The position numbers were made by a program, and so were the translations under genes. The notes beneath the pieces were generated by a model. The model did not search any database. It saw only the letters and a program-made list of their open reading frames with translations, and was not told where the DNA came from. This document shows, one piece after another, positions 33,706 through 44,924 of a stretch of 64,000 nt of DNA. The first letter of the stretch is position 1. Each line of letters starts with the position of its first letter. The DNA is from Hyalella azteca (Eukaryota > Arthropoda > Malacostraca > Amphipoda > Hyalellidae), in NCBI RefSeq assembly GCF_000764305.2, contig NW_025942174.1:154999-218998 (forward strand). The letters are read 5' to 3'.

Positions 33706-34413
33706 CTAGCTGTGCACAATTAATCACCTTTTCCTTGTCACTGCACAAGCGTTGGTGTCCTCCGCCCAACATCATTCTGGGCAAGTCCATTAAATGCCCT
33801 TGGTTACCTTGCATCTCTGTCCAGTACGAGGCGAATGTTAAATTATTCCTTATCTCTGTGAAGATGGATAAGATCGCAACTGAAAAATTTATTATTTATT
33901 TAAATTGCAAATAATCTCGCATTTAGTCACTTGTCTCGTGTAAGGCCCATAACATCGGTTCCTTTCCTGTTGCATACGCTTGCATTTTGTCAAGAGCGAA
34001 GTTTTTTCTCACGTTTTGCGGTTAATTTTTCCTGCACTTGCTGCTACTAGTGATTGCCATCATGCCTGTGGATCGTATCGTATTGTTGCCAGAAGACATC
34101 GTATTGCTTGTAGACCGTACCTTGATTTTACTCATCGTCCGGTCACTGAACTCTGCTCACATTCATTGTGAGTAAAGTTCTATGTTATTTATTCTAAGTT
34201 TTTTTGTTAGTGTAGAAATACGCGTCCTTTTTTGTTATTTATTGCAGACTATCGTTAGTGAAGGAAATGATCTTTATTGTATCATGTAATGCTTGTTGTA
34301 GTTCACTCGATTGCTTTAACGTTAGTTAAATGCTTCTCTCTCACTCAGCCTCTTTATCTCCGCTTCATATTGGATGTGTCTTAAGTGTGTTCCATAATTA
34401 CTGATATTATTTT
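33706..34413. other. Spacer, no feature seen
   Basis: AT-rich unique sequence with no gene signal. Confidence 0.5.
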
Positions 34414-34560
34414 ACATGGTGGCCCCTATTTTTATGTAGTACTAGTGCTGACTGCAATAGCACTAGATACGCAAGTCCAAGTCTTCACCTCAATACGCAA
34501 GTTCTGGTCTTCAACTCTAGCCTTGTAGAATTAAATGTGCACGCGCAAATGCTGCTAATT
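34414..34560 (+). repeat. Dispersed repeat, copy 1 (pair with 36640-36775)
   Basis: TTTTACATGG, ATGTAGTACTA, CAAGTCTTCACCTC and GCACGCGCAAATRCTG appear in the same order and spacing at 36640-36775. The family is unknown. This copy has an extra internal duplication of ACGCAAGT plus TCTTCA. Confidence 0.8.
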
Positions 34561-35244
34561 TGAGCTCTGAAGTTTGTTCTGCTCATCCTGCTCCTCGAGC
34601 ATCTTTGTATTCATTCTTTTTTTGCTCGGTTTATCATATCGCCGTATTTATTCATTTCCAACTTCGTCTCTGTATTTTTAGGCTTACTGTTTCCTCTCCA
34701 GATATTTTACGCGTAACTTATTATCTCTTGCTTCTTACCAATATTCCTCGATTTCTCACGTCGTTTGCTCTTCGCCTTGCTTACTTTCTCAATTTTCGGC
34801 TTTCATTTACTATTCTTTGATTTGGTATTCAATATTCGCTGAAATTTCGTAACGTTTCCAGAACAAAAGTTAATTTTAAATATGTTAGTGTCTTAACAAG
34901 CCATCGCACTCATTATCTGTCCATTATCACATCAGAGTAGTTAGTTCAATGCATTTTCTAAGCGTTCGTATTCATTATCTTCTAAACTATTGTAATTTGT
35001 TATCAAAGAACAAATCAATTATGCCCTCCGGGAATTCATTCTTATGGAATTAACAATAGCTTTGCTGAATGTTATTTTTCCGGTATCGAGAAATATTAGT
35101 TGATGTCGGATGATCAAACAGGAATTTAGCGGTTTCCTCTTCATAAGATGCTGTGTATGGAAGTGTATGACATGTGTATTTATCATGCTTAGGCTCCATG
35201 GATTAACCATACGACGCTCGGTGTTGCTTCAACTAACCTTCGTG
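34561..35244. other. Spacer, no feature seen
   Basis: AT-rich sequence with no supported gene. Confidence 0.5.
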
Positions 35245-35412
35245 GCGTCACATGCGAAAACATGTATGAAATTCAATAAATTGTTTGCCAATATTACGCT
35301 AACATTTGTTACTAATAATCGGAAAAAACGTGTATGAAATTCACTAAATTGTTTGTCAGTGGTAAGCTATTTTTCCTTACTAATAATTGAAAGAAACATG
35401 TATGAAATTTAT
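35245..35412 (+). repeat. Tandem repeat, about 70 bp, 2.5 copies
   Basis: AAAACATGTATGAAATTC, TAAATTGTTTGYCA and TTACTAATAAT recur in order. The third copy is partial. Confidence 0.75.
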
Positions 35413-35631
35413 GATATTTTTCGCGTACTCGTATGAACAGAATGCCCGCATGCTTTATTTGTATTTTACACTGAAATTAATTTCACTCCTTGAAGCACGC
35501 TATTGCTGGACCGGCAATGTCGTTCAGTTCTTGGTTTGGTGCCAGGAACGATGGCCCAGTTTGCGGTCACCGCTTTCCTTGTTATTTTATTACATTAAAG
35601 TGGTAGCGGTGAACCTGTAAGCCTTACTTGC
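35413..35631. other. Spacer, no feature seen
   Basis: Short unique segment between two repeat blocks. Confidence 0.5.
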
Positions 35632-35845
35632 TTGTTTCTAGCTAGCAAAGGCCTGAACTAGCCAGTAAAAGCCGTAACTAGCCAGCTATGAGGCTTAACT
35701 AGCTAGTAAAGGCCGTAACCAGCCTGCTATAAAGCCTAACTAGCTAGCAAAGGCCATAACTAGCCAGCCCAGGCCGTTATTAGTCGGTAAAGGCCGTAAA
35801 AAATTAGTTAGTGATGTAACTAATTAGTCACAATGTAACTACACT
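35632..35845 (+). repeat. Degenerate array, about 21-22 bp period
   Basis: Variants of TAACTAGCTAGCAAAGGCCG recur about nine times with substitutions. CTAG palindromes are frequent. It is a decaying minisatellite. Confidence 0.8.
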
Positions 35846-36639
35846 AGAGTTGAAGTTAGGCTTAAATTTGCATTTTCCTCCTGAATGCCAAGTTTCCTTA
35901 GTTGCTTCACTACCGATGTGCCTCGTCTAGGAAGATCTCTCAGTCTAGGAGTTTGATCAAATTTGGAAACAGAATAATTTTATGATACTTAACAATATAT
36001 GTCCGCTCATTTACTAGAAGGGTTTGACAAATTCGAAACGGCGATCGATGTAGGGCTGACTGGAACGTCCTGATGCACTTTATAATTAATATCGAGGTAA
36101 AAATAGCAAAATTTCGATGATAATTTATTTTTTGGACAAAATTTACACTATTTCTATTACTAATCTATGCATTACTAATCCTAATCCATGCATTTTGAGT
36201 CTATGAATTTATTCTGGATGTAATTTATCTTTGTACTCTAAGCAGCCAGCTGCTCTGTAGTCTGTACACTTCAAGGGTCCAGTGACATGTGCCGAAGAGC
36301 TAAGCTTATGAATGACTCCCTTTAACCCCTCATCAGGGTCCGACACAGTAATAGCTGCTCTGCCAAATACACCAAATTTTTCCGTTGACTTCAAATTATT
36401 AAATTATAACGTCTGGAAGTTCCATAATTCGTGTTTAGGTTTTATTGAGGGTTGAAACTCTGCCCTATTGTCTACGTAAATGAGAGCCCACAGTCTCACC
36501 TCTTGGTATTTATGTTCAAAGCTGATTTTCGATGGCAATCTGAATCAAATGATCGCTATTGTGACTGACCTGTTGAGGGGTTGCAGAGAATCTAGTTTAT
36601 CTGCAGGCTCTGTAAGTAGTTTTGGATAACGACCAAAAT
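35846..36639. other. Spacer, no feature seen
   Basis: AT-rich sequence with no recognised gene or element. Confidence 0.5.
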
Positions 36640-36775
36640 TTTATTTTACATGGTTGCTCCTATTTTATGTAGTACTATTGCCGAGTGCTTTAGCACTACA
36701 TACCCAAGTTCAAGTCTTCACCTCTATCCCTGCAGAATTAAATCTGCACGCGCAAATACTGGATTAAATACTCCT
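36640..36775 (+). repeat. Dispersed repeat, copy 2 (pair with 34414-34560)
   Basis: Same motif order as the copy at 34414-34560, in the same orientation, with about 20 percent divergence. Confidence 0.8.
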
Positions 36776-39289
36776 CGCTCTCTACAGGCGTAAGCCTAGA
36801 GCTCAAGTTAGACGAATCGTTAACGAAAAGAATCTCATTTCAAAGTATAATCTGGTAAAACTTTTTGATACACTCCAGATTTCAAAATCTAGGATTTATT
36901 CAAAGCAAATAGGTAAATATTTGTATTTAGGTCTATTCAACGTAGTCCTCGCTTCATAAGATTAAACGGAAAATCGCGTGTTGAACAAAAAAATAGCTTA
37001 GAAGAAAGTAGGTGCAAAGTTATCTTTATAAATTTTGTCTAGCTTGCCACTCTCCATGTATTCCTCGTATGCACATATATCGTTTATAATATTGAATTGC
37101 ATATATGAGGCTTGCTATATTGTATATAAGATACAATTAAGCATTCCCCAATGCATACTCACCGCATCGAGTTCCAACATGCGACCATCACATGCAACAT
37201 CAGCCAAAAATATTACATATTTGATGAAATATTTCCCGTTATCATTTCTGATATTTGTCAAATCTGTTTTAACCTTCAGCAATTGTTGACGACATAATAT
37301 GGAACTCAGAAATAGGCTGCGCTTTCTCATGCAACTAAACTAGTATTTACTTCATTAACTCTTTCGTAATTGTGTTTTTGATTACTAAATTATCTTTCGC
37401 CTTAATTCGTTATCCTTGTCCATCGTTCGCTTAGGTAAACTTACGTTCTTCGTCGCTTTGAAAGAACTATTTACTCTTCAACATCCTTTATTATGATTAA
37501 TCTATTTTGAAGAATGATTAATTAACATTTTTAGGGTGGATTAACTTGTACTTTACGTGACACTGGAGATGTAATATGCAGTTGAAGCTAGTCACCGTCT
37601 CTTGTGATTTCTCGTACAACGCTTATACGTGTTTATATCTGTAGAACTTCTAGTTTATTTCATCTACATTAAATAAACATGTGTCTTATTAGCTGTTGAT
37701 GTACGAATATTCCGTGTCGTGCCGAGAAATATACCTGTGCGTTCAAAAGTCTTGACTTCAGTTTAATTCATCCCATTTACTCATTTGTTCCACCCAGCGA
37801 AACTTTTTATCCGACCATGATGGAAGCAGGTTTTAATTTGTTGTTTCAACTTGGTGGGTGGGGCAGGCTAATTCATTCACCTATTCTCACCTATTCCGTG
37901 AGAACACCATTTAAACATCCTCATTCACCTATTAAGTGCAGTTTTCCTTCGTGGCTTCAATTACGCAGTGACGACAGCTGAAGACTTCAGCCAATAATGT
38001 CCTTAGAAGTAACGCATTTCATAATTCTGCAAGAATCGATGCTTCAAGACGTTCGTCAAAAGCGATGAACATTGTCAATATTTAACCCTGAGTAACCGGC
38101 CTGACATGAGTAACCGGAGCAATATTGTCATACGCCTTGTTCCAAAATGGATACGTTCTAGTGAACGCAAAATGCCTTGCACTGATGGTTGCCGCCACGT
38201 ACGACAACTTTAAAATTCTCCGTTGCGTAGAAACGTCCTCAGGTTGCTACACTCAATAGTTTACGTTTAATTTAAGTTGAATGTTCCCGGATAGTGTCAT
38301 ACGGCGGTAGAGGGTGAAGATACTAAAGCCTTCCGTACATTGAAAATATCCTATTTTCAGTTGACCTGCTCCCTTGTATCGCTGATACGCATCAACCCCC
38401 TTGTGTCTTGAAATTCACAATGCCATTCCAACCTGCAAGCCAGGCAGTCGGCGATGCTAATAAGTGTTGTGATTCAAAGGACAAACATTATGCGTTTGAA
38501 CAACATATCCCACAACACCAATTATGGATTTCATAAGCTGGACAAACTAGGTTAGTGTGCCGAGGTGTGTGTGAGTGTTAAGTGCAAGGAGAAATTCTTC
38601 GAGCTTTGAAAGTGTCATTACTGAACGTTAAATACTCGCTTGCTAAGGTGTAGTAAGCGCAATTATAAATTCGACTACAATGGGATGAGTGAATAAAAGG
38701 TATTAACACTCATTTCACAAATTAGATGATATACCAAGCAGAACTGCACGTAAAATTAATATATTCAAGACTTCTCAGATTTAAGTGGCCGTAGTAGAAG
38801 CAAGCTTTGATCTTTCCGCGTTCTGATTCCGCAACTGCACGGTACTTGAAATCAACAAAAGATAGTTAATGAACATAAATATATCACATACCTAATCAAA
38901 CATTCTAGCAAAGAGTATCATTTTATGTTAATATGACGCCTTGAACATTTCGATAATTTAGAAAAATGCAAAAAAATTGCTTCGTCCAAACCGACTTCAG
39001 CTGAGGTAGAGATTTGGCTCGTAGATAATAAAGTAATAAATAACCTGCGTATTAACTATCTGAAAAAATAAAAGACTCAATTAAAATAGAAGAATTAATT
39101 TGCATAATAACGAAGTCCAAGCAGACAACGGGATCAATCCAATAATGCTAAGGGAATGTTTGAGGAAATGTGTAGAGACGAACTAATTTTATTAACTAAG
39201 AAGGCTAAATTGAGCGCAAGCAACCGATCCTATCCTAACCATATCATGATAATAATTGTGAACATGGTATTGACAGACAACACAGGACG
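36776..39289. other. Long AT-rich spacer, nothing recognised
   Basis: About 2.5 kb with no array, no recognisable element and no open frame with a domain. It is one of the few array-free stretches in the window. Confidence 0.5.
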
Positions 39290-39291
39290 TA

Positions 39292-39601
39292 GGGTAACGT
39301 GGGGCAGCGCGCCCCCCATTTTTTTTAACTAAATTTTTGATGAAGTTTTAATTGATACGAGGTGGTTCTCTGTTTTGTTTAAAGGTGCAACTAATGAGGA
39401 ATGTATGATGTGAATTAGACGCCTATAGAGTTATTCAATTTTTAATGAAACACTAACACTTAGCAAAACGTAAATCCGTGCACTTCATCCCAGTGAAACT
39501 GTCGACCGGCGGTAGAGAACACGGACCAATATCTGCCATACTTAGCGAGAAACCCGCTATGGGCCCGTGACCCGCAGTGGGCTCGCTGCCCCATGTTACC
39601 C
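39292..39601. mobile_element. MITE, TA-flanked, about 24-bp TIRs
   Basis: The left end reads TA|GGGTAACGTGGGGCAGCG. The right end is its inverse, CGCTGCCCCATGTTACCC|TA, with one mismatch. Flanks are ACGTA and TACGT. The interior of about 265 bp has no coding frame. TA targets suggest Tc1/mariner-like mobilisation, but the family is not certain. Confidence 0.8.
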
Positions 39602-41094
39602 TACGTTAAACCTGTGGTGGTTTACGTTCTATCTGTTATTCGATTCAGTTTGCTGCTATAAATATGTTTTATTCATTTCTTAGATGTTCTTATTTACATC
39701 TATGGATAAATTAAGACATTCACCCCTGAATTACTCTAAAACCTCAAAAATTACCCCATGTGGTACGGTAACTCACCACAGTTTGGCAGATCGAAAAGAT
39801 GCGGATCGAAAGCCAGTTTGGGAAACAGCAGAATTGGAGCATAACGCTACACCAGCTTGCATCGGCCAGTAGGGCCCCTAGTCGACTAGATATCTAGAGT
39901 CTCGATCGTTGTATTCTAGTTTGATTTGACCAGTTGGCTGCACTGGTCGCCTCTTCTTACTAGTCGCACCTAGGGTGACTCACAGTAGTTCTAATCGGCG
40001 TTCGAACATCACAGAATTACTTAGGAGAACTATGCGTTGAAAAGTTTGTATCTCGCATGAGTTTGGAGTTCATTCGCGCTCGGTAGAGTATTTCAATGCG
40101 TAAATGGGCAGCTGAGTCATTTGAGATTTTTTTCCAAATATAGGTTATGATAGTGGGGAAAGTTTTGGTTTCGGTAGTAATTGCCCTCATGAAAACTATT
40201 TGTTTCCTAGGACCTTCTGTTGCTATGCTGATAACTGACCAGCCAGCAGGTAGCCAGGCTACCATTTTATTCGTCACATTTCTGGTAATCACAGGTCGCA
40301 AATTACAAACTAAAGTGTGACGGGGTATTTATTTTGCTTCTTTTGCTATTGTTGCGTAATGCAGAGTTTTGTAACAATCAATAGACGTTAGTGCAGACTT
40401 CGAATCCGATTAATCCGATTTATGTCAACACAAATAACGCGGATTATTTCTAAACTAACGCAAAATATGAATTTCTAAATACGAAACGCTTTGGGGAAAG
40501 ACCCGCTGAATTCCAACTTAGACATAGAATTCCTATTTATCTACGTTATTGACTTTAAAAAGAGTTTTTGATTTGTTCATTTTCTGAACAAAAAGTAATA
40601 AATTATTAACCATAAAATAAACAGATTAGCCTAACATTGCTTGAGTTCGATAACTCATGCAATTTTCGAACACCGTCCATCCTGTAAGAAATTTTTTTTC
40701 ACTGAACCAAAGGTCTTTTCATGGGTGATGACTTAATACAAGCTTCTGCACTTGCAAACGGTTTCTGCTGACGAAATATTCATTTAAGACTTTTAGGTGA
40801 TGCAGAAACTAAATATAATGACATAGATTCATAATTTCAGCTTAACTTACGATCAGATATGTATTGTAGCTTTATGTAACTAACCAACTTGAGTGAAACC
40901 TCGGATAATGCGTCAGTGTGTCTGCCCCTAGAGAAACACAGTATTATAAGCTACCTTTTATAAGACTGAAAAAAAAAACAAAATTTGTGCCTTTGGCTTG
41001 CTCGGAGAGAAACTTATTTAAAACGAATCCATTTATATCGCGTTTTCCCTTATCACATTTTTCATAAGAGAAATTTAATATAAAATATGCGATA
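39602..41094. other. Spacer with a possible SINE scrap
   Basis: ACAGCAGAATTGGAGCA at about 39825-39841 is identical to 17 bases inside the SINE at 50408-50690. The surrounding sequence is too diverged to call. Nothing else is recognised. Confidence 0.4.
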
Positions 41095-41352
41095 AAAATC
41101 ACTTTTTAGAGACAAGACTTCTAAAGAATTAAGCGTCTCCGATGTTACACATGTACAATGAATTTCTAATTTTATTATCAAATATTATACAAGAATTAAT
41201 TTTTAAATTTTATTTTTAAATTAAAAAAATTAAAATTTTCAAATTATTTATTCTGTCAATTGATTCACGCATTGCCTCCGACTTTACGAAAGTGTGGAAA
41301 ATTTCAGATCGATTGGACATGTAGAAGTGTGTTGAATAGCGATTATAAGATA
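41095..41352 (+). repeat. Dispersed TE-derived repeat (related to 14340-14825)
   Basis: TTTTAGAGACAAGACTTCTA, ATGTACAATGAATTTCT and AAAATTTCAGATCGATTGGA match the block at 14340-14825 in order. The PolyACAGAC tail is absent here. Confidence 0.65.
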
Positions 41353-41974
41353 TGAACTGTTTGACTCTGCATTTTTTGAAATTAAATGTACATATACTGA
41401 ATAAAATTTAACTTATTAGTCCAATCCATTCCATCCAGTTTTGCAATGCTTACTATTCACCCACTATATGACCTGGCGTTCACAGTCTCAACCTCATAGA
41501 GGGCCACGTGCGGCAGAATTCCAGCCACGAACTTATTGAATTGTCATTTGAAATACTTGGTAATTAAAGGCACCGTTTTTCACCTTCATCACAGGTGGAT
41601 TAATATTTGTTAATCCAGAAATTAGGGTACTTTAAACCAGACACGATAGACAGTGAAAATGCAAGAGAGCTACAATACAGTAAGTAGGTGGTAAGAAATG
41701 TCAGAGCCTAATCAAGGGGAGGCCACTCTGCGAGAAATTGACCGAAAACTAAGCTCAGTAATTGCTAGCTTCCATCAAAAAGGCTTCCGTAGCTCATATA
41801 GAGATAAGTTGTAGCCTACGGCTGCGCCTTCAACAAATCTCGTGCGAAAAGGTCGAACGACTGTGTCACGCAGCCGGCCACGCTAGATATTTCCTATTGC
41901 TAACCTTTATAATTTATCATTAACATGAGTAAACTGTATGTACATGTAAAGTAAAGAAAAAAGAACGATTGCAA
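41353..41974. other. Spacer, no feature seen
   Basis: Unique sequence with no recognised gene. Confidence 0.5.
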
Positions 41975-42013
41975 ATATATGGTGTGAACGATTTCTTCGT
42001 TCACACCATATAT
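41975..42013. repeat. Perfect hairpin, 17-bp stem, 5-base loop
   Basis: ATATATGGTGTGAACGA (41975-41991) pairs exactly with TCGTTCACACCATATAT (41997-42013). It lies about 0.5 kb before the first CAP exon. It may be a palindrome remnant of an element. The function is unknown. Confidence 0.85.
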
Positions 42014-42504
42014 ATGCAGGTGATGACTCAACACGGAAAGTAGGTACCTATCGTAGAAACGCGAACGAAAAGCTCTTATATATATAAGCGGCGCAACACA
42101 AACAGCTAGAGTGCTAGACTGTGCATGAAGGAGAAAAAATATTGACGACCTCTCATTCTCCTGTCCTAAAATGCCGCATGATTTTAACAATTAAATGCAA
42201 TTTAATTTCCATTCAAGAATCCGACGCGGCAGGTAATGCATATTGATAGACTTTGCAAAATGCATATTGTCGCGTTGGGCTTCATTAACTTAATAGTAGA
42301 TGAAGATTATACTTTCAATGAGCAACAGCAGATACTTACTATTATTCTCACTACAAATCAACGTTCACGATCGGGCACTTAAAAAATCTTTCTTATTACC
42401 AACAGATACATAGAATATTCAGCCCTGCTTAATATCATTTATTTAAAATAGATGCTCAGATTCACATAGCTTGCAGTTTGTATTCAGTTGTTCAGTTTCT
42501 GAAC
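42014..42504. other. Upstream of the CAP gene, no promoter called
   Basis: AT-rich sequence in which a promoter or 5' UTR exon could lie. I see no decisive TATA or initiator arrangement. Confidence 0.4.
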
Positions 42505-42727
42505 ATGTTTTGCGAAACTAACTTAGACGCTACGAAAGTAGGAAAAGAGCGCTTTGCGACTAGTATTCTGTTGCTTGTACATGCCTTTTATAATGCACAA
42601 GCAATGTTCGTTAACCAAGATAACAAACCTCCAATTTATAGTTCTGGGAGTATAATTCCAGAAGGAATTTGGTCGAACTATTGCAGGCTAAGTAAGAGCC
42701 ACACCTTGTGCAAATACTCTGGTGTTG
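42505..42727 (+). CDS. CAP-superfamily secreted protein, exon 1 (signal and N-terminus)
   Basis: First recognisable exon of a CAP (antigen 5/CRISP-like) protein. From Met at 42505 it has a hydrophobic stretch (FATSILLLVHAFYNAQA), a plausible secretion signal, though the charged residues before it make the exact start uncertain. The family's N-terminal motif follows: WSNYCRLSKSHTLCKY. The exon ends with phase 1 (G|GA). Two donors give the same phase: GTGTTG after 42721, and the stronger GTGAGT after 42727, which I chose (CKYSGVGPAC). The full reading is five exons, 1551 bp in frame, about 516 residues. A tandem array carrying the same donor begins at this exon edge. The usual extra cysteine of NxC-type antigen 5 loops is a serine here. 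Confidence 0.78.
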
Positions 42728-42986
42728 GTGAGTAATACGCTGCTTTTGGTGTGTAATACCCTGGTGTTGGTGAGTAATACGCTGCTTTTGGTTTGTAATA
42801 CCCTGGTGAGTAATACGCTGCTGGTAGTGAGAAACGCGCTGCTATTGGTGAGTAATACGCTGATGTTGAGTAATACGCTGCTGGTGGAGAGTAATACGCT
42901 GGCGTTGGTGAGTAGTACGCTGCTGGTGGTGAGTAATGCGCTGCTCTCGGTCATTAATACACTGGCGTTGGTGAGTAATGGGCTGG
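42720..42986 (+). repeat. Minisatellite made of the CAP exon 1 donor, about 21-bp unit
   Basis: The unit is close to TTGGTGAGTAATACGCTGCT plus G. About 12-13 copies start exactly at the exon 1 boundary. The hexamer GTGAGT occurs seven times, including the likely true donor at 42728. Some copies have lost it (TTGAGT, GGAGAGT, GGTTTGT). This is an array of 5' splice sites. Confidence 0.93.
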
Positions 42987-43706
42987 CATCAAAGCAGGAA
43001 ATAAGCTTCTAATGGGATTTGTTTTTAAAACGTTAATATTATTTTTCATCATGTCAAATGAAGCGAAGTCAAATGTGAGGAAAGTAGAATTATTTTATTA
43101 TCTGACGAATTATGATCATTCTATCAGTTGAATCAGCCACATGCAGGTTCCTTTTTTCCGGTATTCATGGTATAATCTCAGGCAAATATTTTTACAACTT
43201 CTGATGATATATATGGACACCACTTAATTACAACATACAGAATTGTTCCTCAGATAAAACAAGCCAATTGGTTAAATTTTGGGCGTTTGCGCGGCAAGAG
43301 TTGGTGAATTGATGATACCTGCCTGCGTGGAAGGGAATTACGTTGACTTTGCAATAGACTGCAAAAAATGATGTTAAATATCATTGAAAATTTTCAAATT
43401 TCCGGCGTTCGTCACCTGCATGTAATATTCAAATTGTAGTACTTAAATTAGACATTAGCTTTACTCCCAAATACTGGGTTGGTAGTTAATGGACATATTA
43501 ATTACAAACTCACTGAATTCAAGTACAATATTAGAAATTTAATCATGTTATTGCCTACTATAAATTTCCTTTTGTAGATGATCACGAACCACCAGAGTGA
43601 AATATTTTAAATTACCCACACTTTTTTTCGGAACCAAAAAGTGAAGTAGAATAAATGCCCCGTTCGTTCTTACTTCATTGCTTTCGTGATTCACATATAC
43701 TAAAGT
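42987..43706. other. CAP intron 1, unique part
   Basis: AT-rich intron sequence with no recognised element. Confidence 0.5.
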
Positions 43707-43908
43707 GATGGCTATTTTTGTGATGATATTCATTCACATATTGTAAAGTGTTGGAAATTTTTTGTGATGATATTTATTCACATATTGTCAAGTGTTGAAT
43801 ATTTTTTGTGGTGATATTCATTCACATATTGTAAAGTGTTGGAAATTTTTTGTGATGATACTCATTCACATATTGTAAAGTATTGACTATTTTGTGATGA
43901 AATCCATG
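43707..43908 (+). repeat. Tandem repeat, about 43-bp unit, 4.5 copies
   Basis: The unit contains TTTTTTGTGATGATATTCAT, TCACATATTGTAAAGTGTTG and a few more bases. It ends about 12 bp before the acceptor of exon 2. It shows no similarity to the exon. Confidence 0.93.
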
Positions 43909-43920
43909 GTTGGCTTGCAG

Positions 43921-44084
43921 GACCAGCATGCAGTACAGGCGGAGCAACATCGGGCGGCGTGTCAGGTCGGGACGCTGAGTTGATATTAAGAACACACAAT
44001 AAATTCAGGGCACACGTGGCGTCAGGGCTCGAGATGAAAGGCACCGCTGGTCCTCAACCACCTGCAGCAAACATGATGCAGCTG
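43921..44084 (+). CDS. CAP protein, exon 2 (start of CAP domain)
   Basis: The acceptor is TTGGCTTGCAG before 43921. Two bases complete the split glycine codon, then 54 codons run PACSTGGATSGGVSGRDAEL, ILRTHNKFRAHVASGLEMKG and TAGPQPPAANMMQL. The motif THNKFRAHVASG is the conserved first helix of the CAP domain, and PPAANMMQL is the segment leading to the core. The donor CTG|GTGAGA follows 44084, in phase 0. The final 50 exon bases and the donor are duplicated 126 bp downstream, and the frame remains open to the second donor at 44210/44211. A longer in-frame exon (43921-44210, 42 more residues) is therefore possible but would disrupt the compact CAP fold. Confidence 0.95.
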
Positions 44085-44285
44085 GTGAGAATTAATGCTA
44101 TGTTCAATTTATTCAGTTTCTTCTGCGATAACTTGAAATTAATTCATACGGAAGTAATTTTGAAAGGCCCAGCTGGTCCTCAACCACCTGCAGCAAACAT
44201 GATGCAGCTGGTGAGAACGATGTGTTCGATTTTTTCGTTTTCTTCTGCGATAACTCGAAATTAATTCGGACGTAAGATAATTTTA
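44035..44285 (+). repeat. 126-bp tandem duplication of exon 2 end plus donor
   Basis: Copy 1 is 44035-44160 and copy 2 is 44161-44285. The exonic part (TGAAAGGC, then GCTGGTCCTCAACCACCTGC to GATGCAGCTG) and the donor GTGAGA are almost identical. The intronic halves have drifted more (TTCTTCTGCGATAACT is shared). Confidence 0.95.
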
Positions 44286-44323
44286 ATGCAGGTTGACTTG
44301 TCAACCTGCATTAAAATTATCTT
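44274..44323. repeat. Perfect 24-bp-stem hairpin in CAP intron 2
   Basis: Bases 44274-44297 (AAGATAATTTTAATGCAGGT plus TGAC) pair exactly with 44300-44323, with a two-base loop. It starts at the tail of the duplicated exon-edge copy, so it looks like an inverted duplication attached to that event. Confidence 0.93.
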
Positions 44324-44836
44324 AAATTAAACTAAATTATCATTGAACTGAGTTGTAAATTACCCATAAGTGTTATTTAATCAGATATTGAATGAGTAAA
44401 TCTTGTTGTCATAGAAAGAAATTGTAGGCTGACATCGTCTTGTAATGGCGGGAAGTGTAGTCAGAATTGCTGTCATAAAAATGGAAGCAAATATTGGTAC
44501 ATAAAATTACGAACGATTGTTTTTACTTAATCTGAAAAACGCATCAAATATGCAATACGCGCTCCTGAATTTATTGTATCAGAAATAGTGCATAAACAAC
44601 TGAAAACCAAACCAGTATTGATTTATTTTAAAATTTGAATTTCGCACAATTCATTTCCACCGAAACAATTCAAATTTTCAGCGGAAACCTATACAATTCC
44701 AGCAATTTTTATTTAATTAAAATTTAACTAATTTAAGACTTTGGTATAAAATATGATCCAAATATGCACCAGTTTAGAAGAATTATTTTAGTAAGCGAGT
44801 GTAATGTTTATATTTATTTACCGCACTCATGTACAG
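44324..44836. other. CAP intron 2, remainder
   Basis: AT-rich intron with no recognised element, ending in the acceptor CTCATGTACAG. Confidence 0.5.
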
Positions 44837-44924
44837 GTGTGGGATGACGAGCTCGCCGCGCTGGCGCAGCGTCACGCCGACCAGTGCAGCTCCCAGCACG
44901 ACTGCAACCACTGCCGCGCACTTG
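44837..44924 (+). CDS. CAP protein, exon 3
   Basis: 29 codons plus one base: VWDDELAALAQRHADQC, then SSQHDCNHCRAL. VWDDELAALAQRHADQC is a textbook CAP motif (W-D-x-x-L-A-x-x-A-Q-x-x-A-x-x-C). The exon is far more GC-rich than its introns. Donor G|GTCAGA follows 44924, in phase 1. It joins to exon 4 as G|AT, an aspartate, giving CRAL-DRFAVGQNL. This is the only one of the seven internal exon 3' ends in the window with no recognisable tandem copy of itself; the following intron has only loose GTAGTGAATAG-type repetition. Confidence 0.95.
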
